A stretch of 64,000 nucleotides of DNA, taken from contig NZ_FNCG01000008.1 in NCBI RefSeq assembly GCF_900100945.1, forward strand, positions 62,001-126,000. The letters run 5' to 3'. Each line of letters opens with the position of its first letter. The stretch's first letter is position 1. The notes under the pieces are model-generated. The model ran no database searches, had not been told where the DNA came from, and was given only the letters and a program-made list of their open reading frames with translations. The translations under genes and the position numbers were made by a program. This document shows, one piece after another, positions 63,053 to 64,000 of the stretch. The stretch is from Mucilaginibacter gossypii. GTDB taxonomy: Bacteria; Bacteroidota; Bacteroidia; Sphingobacteriales; Sphingobacteriaceae.

Positions 63053-64000
63053 ATGGCAAAAAATATCCTTATCGACACGAGCATACTAAAACAGCTGGTT
63101 TCCCCTATAGAATTCAGCGGCTATCTGGATCAGCTCCTTAAATGGCAAAAGCAGGACGACATTCTGATTTATTGCCCCGCTACACTCAAACAGGAATGGC
63201 TAAAGCATCGCGTAGAAGAATTCAAAAAGATAGATCACGTGCTGAAAAACCACCAGCAGGCGCTTAAGACCGCCAAACTATTTCTGAAAACACCCGAAAT
63301 AGGCGAAGCCGAACTGACTGCGGCAGACAAGATGCTGCGATCTCAGGTTGAAGCCATCGACCGCTTATTAGAAACTGCCAAACAGATTACGGATGAGACC
63401 GCCGCAGCCGGAAAGATGTGGATGCAGAAGAAAGCGAAAAAAGCGCCGTTCCGCAGGAAGGAGGCAAGCGACAACGATGCAGTGATCCTGTTTGCCGCCT
63501 TAGAGGAAATCAGTGCAGCCGTTCAGCCCGAGTTGTATTTTTTATCGGCTAACCATACCGATTATGCCGCTCCCGGAAATGAGGACGTCATCCATACCGA
63601 CATCGTGGCACTTTATCCGGGTATTACGATTACCTACTTTACCAGCCTTTCGTCCGCGATCACCGGACTGACGTCGATTGGCCTCCCTTCGGCAAGGCAA
63701 CTCGCCAGGACCGGCAAGCAGCCGGTCCCTGAACTGGTCCCTGTTGACCGCAACATGCCGGTGATCGACCAGCTTCATGACTACCTAAATAAGCGGTTCA
63801 GCGACATCCGCCTCCTACCGAAGAAATTATTCTGCATTCATTACCCCATCATTACCGAGGCCAACTATGACGACAGGGGCAGACCATTTACAATGAACAC
63901 CGACAACCAGGAACTGTATGACCTGTTTGTGGGCCTGCAAACCGAGGGGCAACTATACATTGGCGAAGAAGCGCCCGACCAGGATGGTGACCGTCCCATC
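63053..64000 (+). CDS. PIN-domain protein (DUF4935-like), cut by window end
   Basis: The frame is open from the ATG at 63053 to the last base of the window (316 codons seen). The N terminus MAKNILIDTSILKQL has the first PIN Asp at residue 8, and an insert of about 90 mostly helical residues follows. ASDNDAVILFAALEE and LYFLSANHTDYAAP carry the later acidic and Asn residues of a PIN active site. The rest (LPSARQLARTGKQPVPELVP and on) is not recognised. PIN domains are metal-dependent RNases or flap-like nucleases, often in toxins and defence genes. The protein diverges from the S24 repressor and its operators. The C terminus is outside the window. Confidence 0.7.
   Translation, partial: MAKNILIDTSILKQLVSPIEFSGYLDQLLKWQKQDDILIYCPATLKQEWLKHRVEEFKKIDHVLKNHQQALKTAKLFLKTPEIGEAELTAADKMLRSQVEAIDRLLETAKQITDETAAAGKMWMQKKAKKAPFRRKEASDNDAVILFAALEEISAAVQPELYFLSANHTDYAAPGNEDVIHTDIVALYPGITITYFTSLSSAITGLTSIGLPSARQLARTGKQPVPELVPVDRNMPVIDQLHDYLNKRFSDIRLLPKKLFCIHYPIITEANYDDRGRPFTMNTDNQELYDLFVGLQTEGQLYIGEEAPDQDGDRPI

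Overview
The window is a stretch of chromosome from a Bacteroidota bacterium, most likely family Sphingobacteriaceae (Mucilaginibacter or Pedobacter type). The reasons are: -7 boxes of the TAnnTTTG type instead of E. coli -10 boxes; almost no Shine-Dalgarno sequences; SpII-type lipoproteins; an ECF sigma factor paired with a membrane anti-sigma/carboxypeptidase-regulatory/TonB-C fusion; and housekeeping genes typical of the group (DUF47-PiT, M28, S9 and M14 exopeptidases, a dipeptide epimerase, CsbD, SurE-LpxB). The genus is an inference.

Bases 1-36,200 are ordinary chromosome. In order they hold: the end of a flavoprotein and a methyltransferase, probably the tail of a small-molecule tailoring cluster; a PhoR-like histidine kinase with the DUF47-PiT phosphate uptake pair; a DUF4197 lipoprotein; the sigma/anti-sigma pair; an M28 peptidase; the rimP-nusA-infB operon; an L,D-transpeptidase-fold protein; an S9 peptidase; a GNAT gene; a zeta-toxin-like kinase with a small overlapping partner; peptidase T; an outer-membrane barrel gene with a G10 tract; MmcQ/YjbR and RraB-like proteins; an M14 peptidase; a rhomboid protease; a dipeptide epimerase; CsbD; a Uma2 nuclease-fold protein; an alpha/beta hydrolase; surE and lpxB; four very small genes, two of them paralogues; and an MFS transporter. 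The stretch ends at tRNA-Ala(GGC) (36,091-36,164) and its terminator.

Bases 36,200-64,000 are an accessory defence island beginning at the tRNA gene. Except for the IS and the last gene, nearly everything is on the minus strand. It carries decayed gene fragments; McrB-McrC plus a small third gene; a 1,623-residue single-chain Type ISP restriction-modification enzyme; a complete recD-recC-recB operon; an IS21-family element that has split a gene just upstream of recD; a frameshifted UPF0489 (arginase-fold) gene; a two-gene methyltransferase/nuclease system; and an S24-type repressor with two palindromic operators next to its start codon. A DUF4935-like PIN protein diverges from the repressor and runs off the window. 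No integrase and no second attachment site are visible, so the island probably continues past the end.

Together the island genes give at least three restriction layers: modification-dependent McrBC, Type ISP, and the methyltransferase/nuclease pair. RecBCD could process the cut ends. The most notable points are the RecBCD operon inside a restriction island, the third gene of the McrBC operon, the AT-rich specificity region of the Type ISP enzyme, the double operator, the G10 tract in a barrel gene, and the cluster of micro-genes near 33 kb.
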